NCBI GenBank assembly: GCA_903879765.1
Contig: CAIRMS010000025.1
Span: 1-6,233 of the forward strand
Direction: 5' to 3'
DNA: 6,233 nucleotides
From: an uncultured Flavobacteriales bacterium
GTDB lineage: Bacteria; Bacteroidota; Bacteroidia; Flavobacteriales_D; Crocinitomicaceae
In this document: one piece after another, positions 6,120-6,233 of the stretch
How positions within the stretch are numbered: the first letter of the stretch is position 1
Layout of the letters: the number at the start of each line of letters is the position of its first letter
Translations under genes and position numbers: made by a program
The notes under the pieces: generated by a model
Databases searched by the model: none
What the model was told of the DNA's origin: nothing
What the model saw: only the letters and a program-made list of their open reading frames with translations

Positions 6120-6133
6120 TAAAATATTTAAAT

Positions 6134-6155
6134 CACCCCCTTAAAATTAGGGGTG
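6134..6155. other. GC hairpin in AT-rich intergenic DNA
   Basis: CACCCC (6134-6139) pairs with GGGGTG (6150-6155) around a ten-base AT-rich loop. It is the only GC-rich patch in the 6056-6229 intergenic region and lies between the two copies of the direct repeat. It has no T-tract on the plus strand (A-run at 6159-6168) and only a broken one on the minus strand, so it is not a convincing terminator. It could be a protein-binding site. Confidence 0.4.
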
Positions 6156-6172
6156 TTGATAAAAAAAACATC

Positions 6173-6200
6173 AAAAAATCATTTAGTTGGTGTAAAAACA
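6173..6200 (+). repeat. Imperfect direct repeat, copy 2
   Basis: AAAAAATCAT (6173-6182), eight bases, then TGTAAAAACA (6191-6200). Both 10-mers are identical to copy 1, and only the middle differs (TTAGTTGG here). This copy lies immediately upstream of the TAACTTTG promoter box at 6203-6210. Confidence 0.5.
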
Positions 6201-6202
6201 AA

Positions 6203-6210
6203 TAACTTTG
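6203..6210 (+). promoter_or_regulatory. Promoter -7 box for the gene starting at 6230
   Basis: TAACTTTG is an exact TAnnTTTG match and identical to the box at 5336-5343. Nineteen bases separate it from the ATG at 6230, as for alaS (19) and the O-methyltransferase (18). The nearest upstream TTG (6187-6189) is only 13 bases away, so the -33 element is unclear. The A-rich leader CAGAAAAAAAACACCCAAA has no Shine-Dalgarno sequence. Confidence 0.6.
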
Positions 6211-6229
6211 CAGAAAAAAAACACCCAAA

Positions 6230-6233
6230 ATGG
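6230..6233 (+). CDS. Start codon of a forward gene cut by the window edge
   Basis: ATG at 6230-6232 follows a TAnnTTTG box at the spacing seen for the other genes here and an A-rich leader. Only the start codon and one base are inside the window, so nothing can be said about the product. The gene would be divergent from the NUDIX gene and share its 174-bp upstream region. Confidence 0.5.

Noticed and set aside
6134..6168. CACCCC/GGGGTG hairpin as an intrinsic terminator
   Set aside because: It is followed by an A-run on the plus strand and a mixed ATTTAAATATTTT on the minus strand, and the flanking genes diverge, so there is no transcript for it to end.

Overview
The window looks like chromosomal DNA of a Bacteroidota bacterium, most likely Flavobacteriales. 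The base composition is AT-rich. The genes lack Shine-Dalgarno sequences. Upstream of several starts lies the Bacteroidota -7 promoter box TAnnTTTG, with no E. coli-type -35/-10 pair. The forms of the encoded proteins (AlaRS, a Bacteroidota-style CoA pyrophosphatase, an ORF6N protein, a stand-alone MnmD) fit the same phylum. I cannot name the genus from sequence alone.

Layout, left to right. (1) The 3' end of a forward membrane gene of the polysaccharide/oligosaccharide flippase type (2-622) runs in from the left edge. (2) Convergent to it is a complete reverse-strand alanyl-tRNA synthetase gene, alaS (3286-674). It ends at an intrinsic terminator whose hairpin and T-tract overlap the last codons of the flippase gene. 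(3) Across a 76-bp divergent spacer, a forward ORF6N-domain gene of unknown role (3363-3962) begins. (4) A forward two-gene operon follows, with its own promoter: a family 3 O-methyltransferase (3996-4634) and mnmD (4636-5292), separated by one base. (5) The 148-bp interval 5293-5440 contains no ORF. It does contain the best-matching promoter of the window and, about 90 bp later, a strong intrinsic terminator, so it looks like a small RNA gene in the 3' flank of mnmD. (6) A reverse-strand NUDIX CoA pyrophosphatase gene (6055-5441) ends at the T-tract of that terminator. (7) The 174-bp divergent region 6056-6229 holds a 14-bp palindrome, an imperfect 28-30-bp direct repeat flanking a GC hairpin, and a promoter for a forward gene whose ATG (6230) is the last thing in the window.

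Functionally, three proteins relate to tRNA. AlaRS charges and proofreads tRNA-Ala, MnmD methylates the wobble-uridine modification nm5(s2)U34, and the O-methyltransferase belongs to a family that includes the B. subtilis wobble-uridine 5-hydroxyuridine methyltransferase TrmR. The NUDIX protein is housekeeping CoA/nucleotide metabolism. The region is mostly ordinary core genome. The observations most worth a second look are the small RNA candidate and the repeat structure in the last intergenic region.
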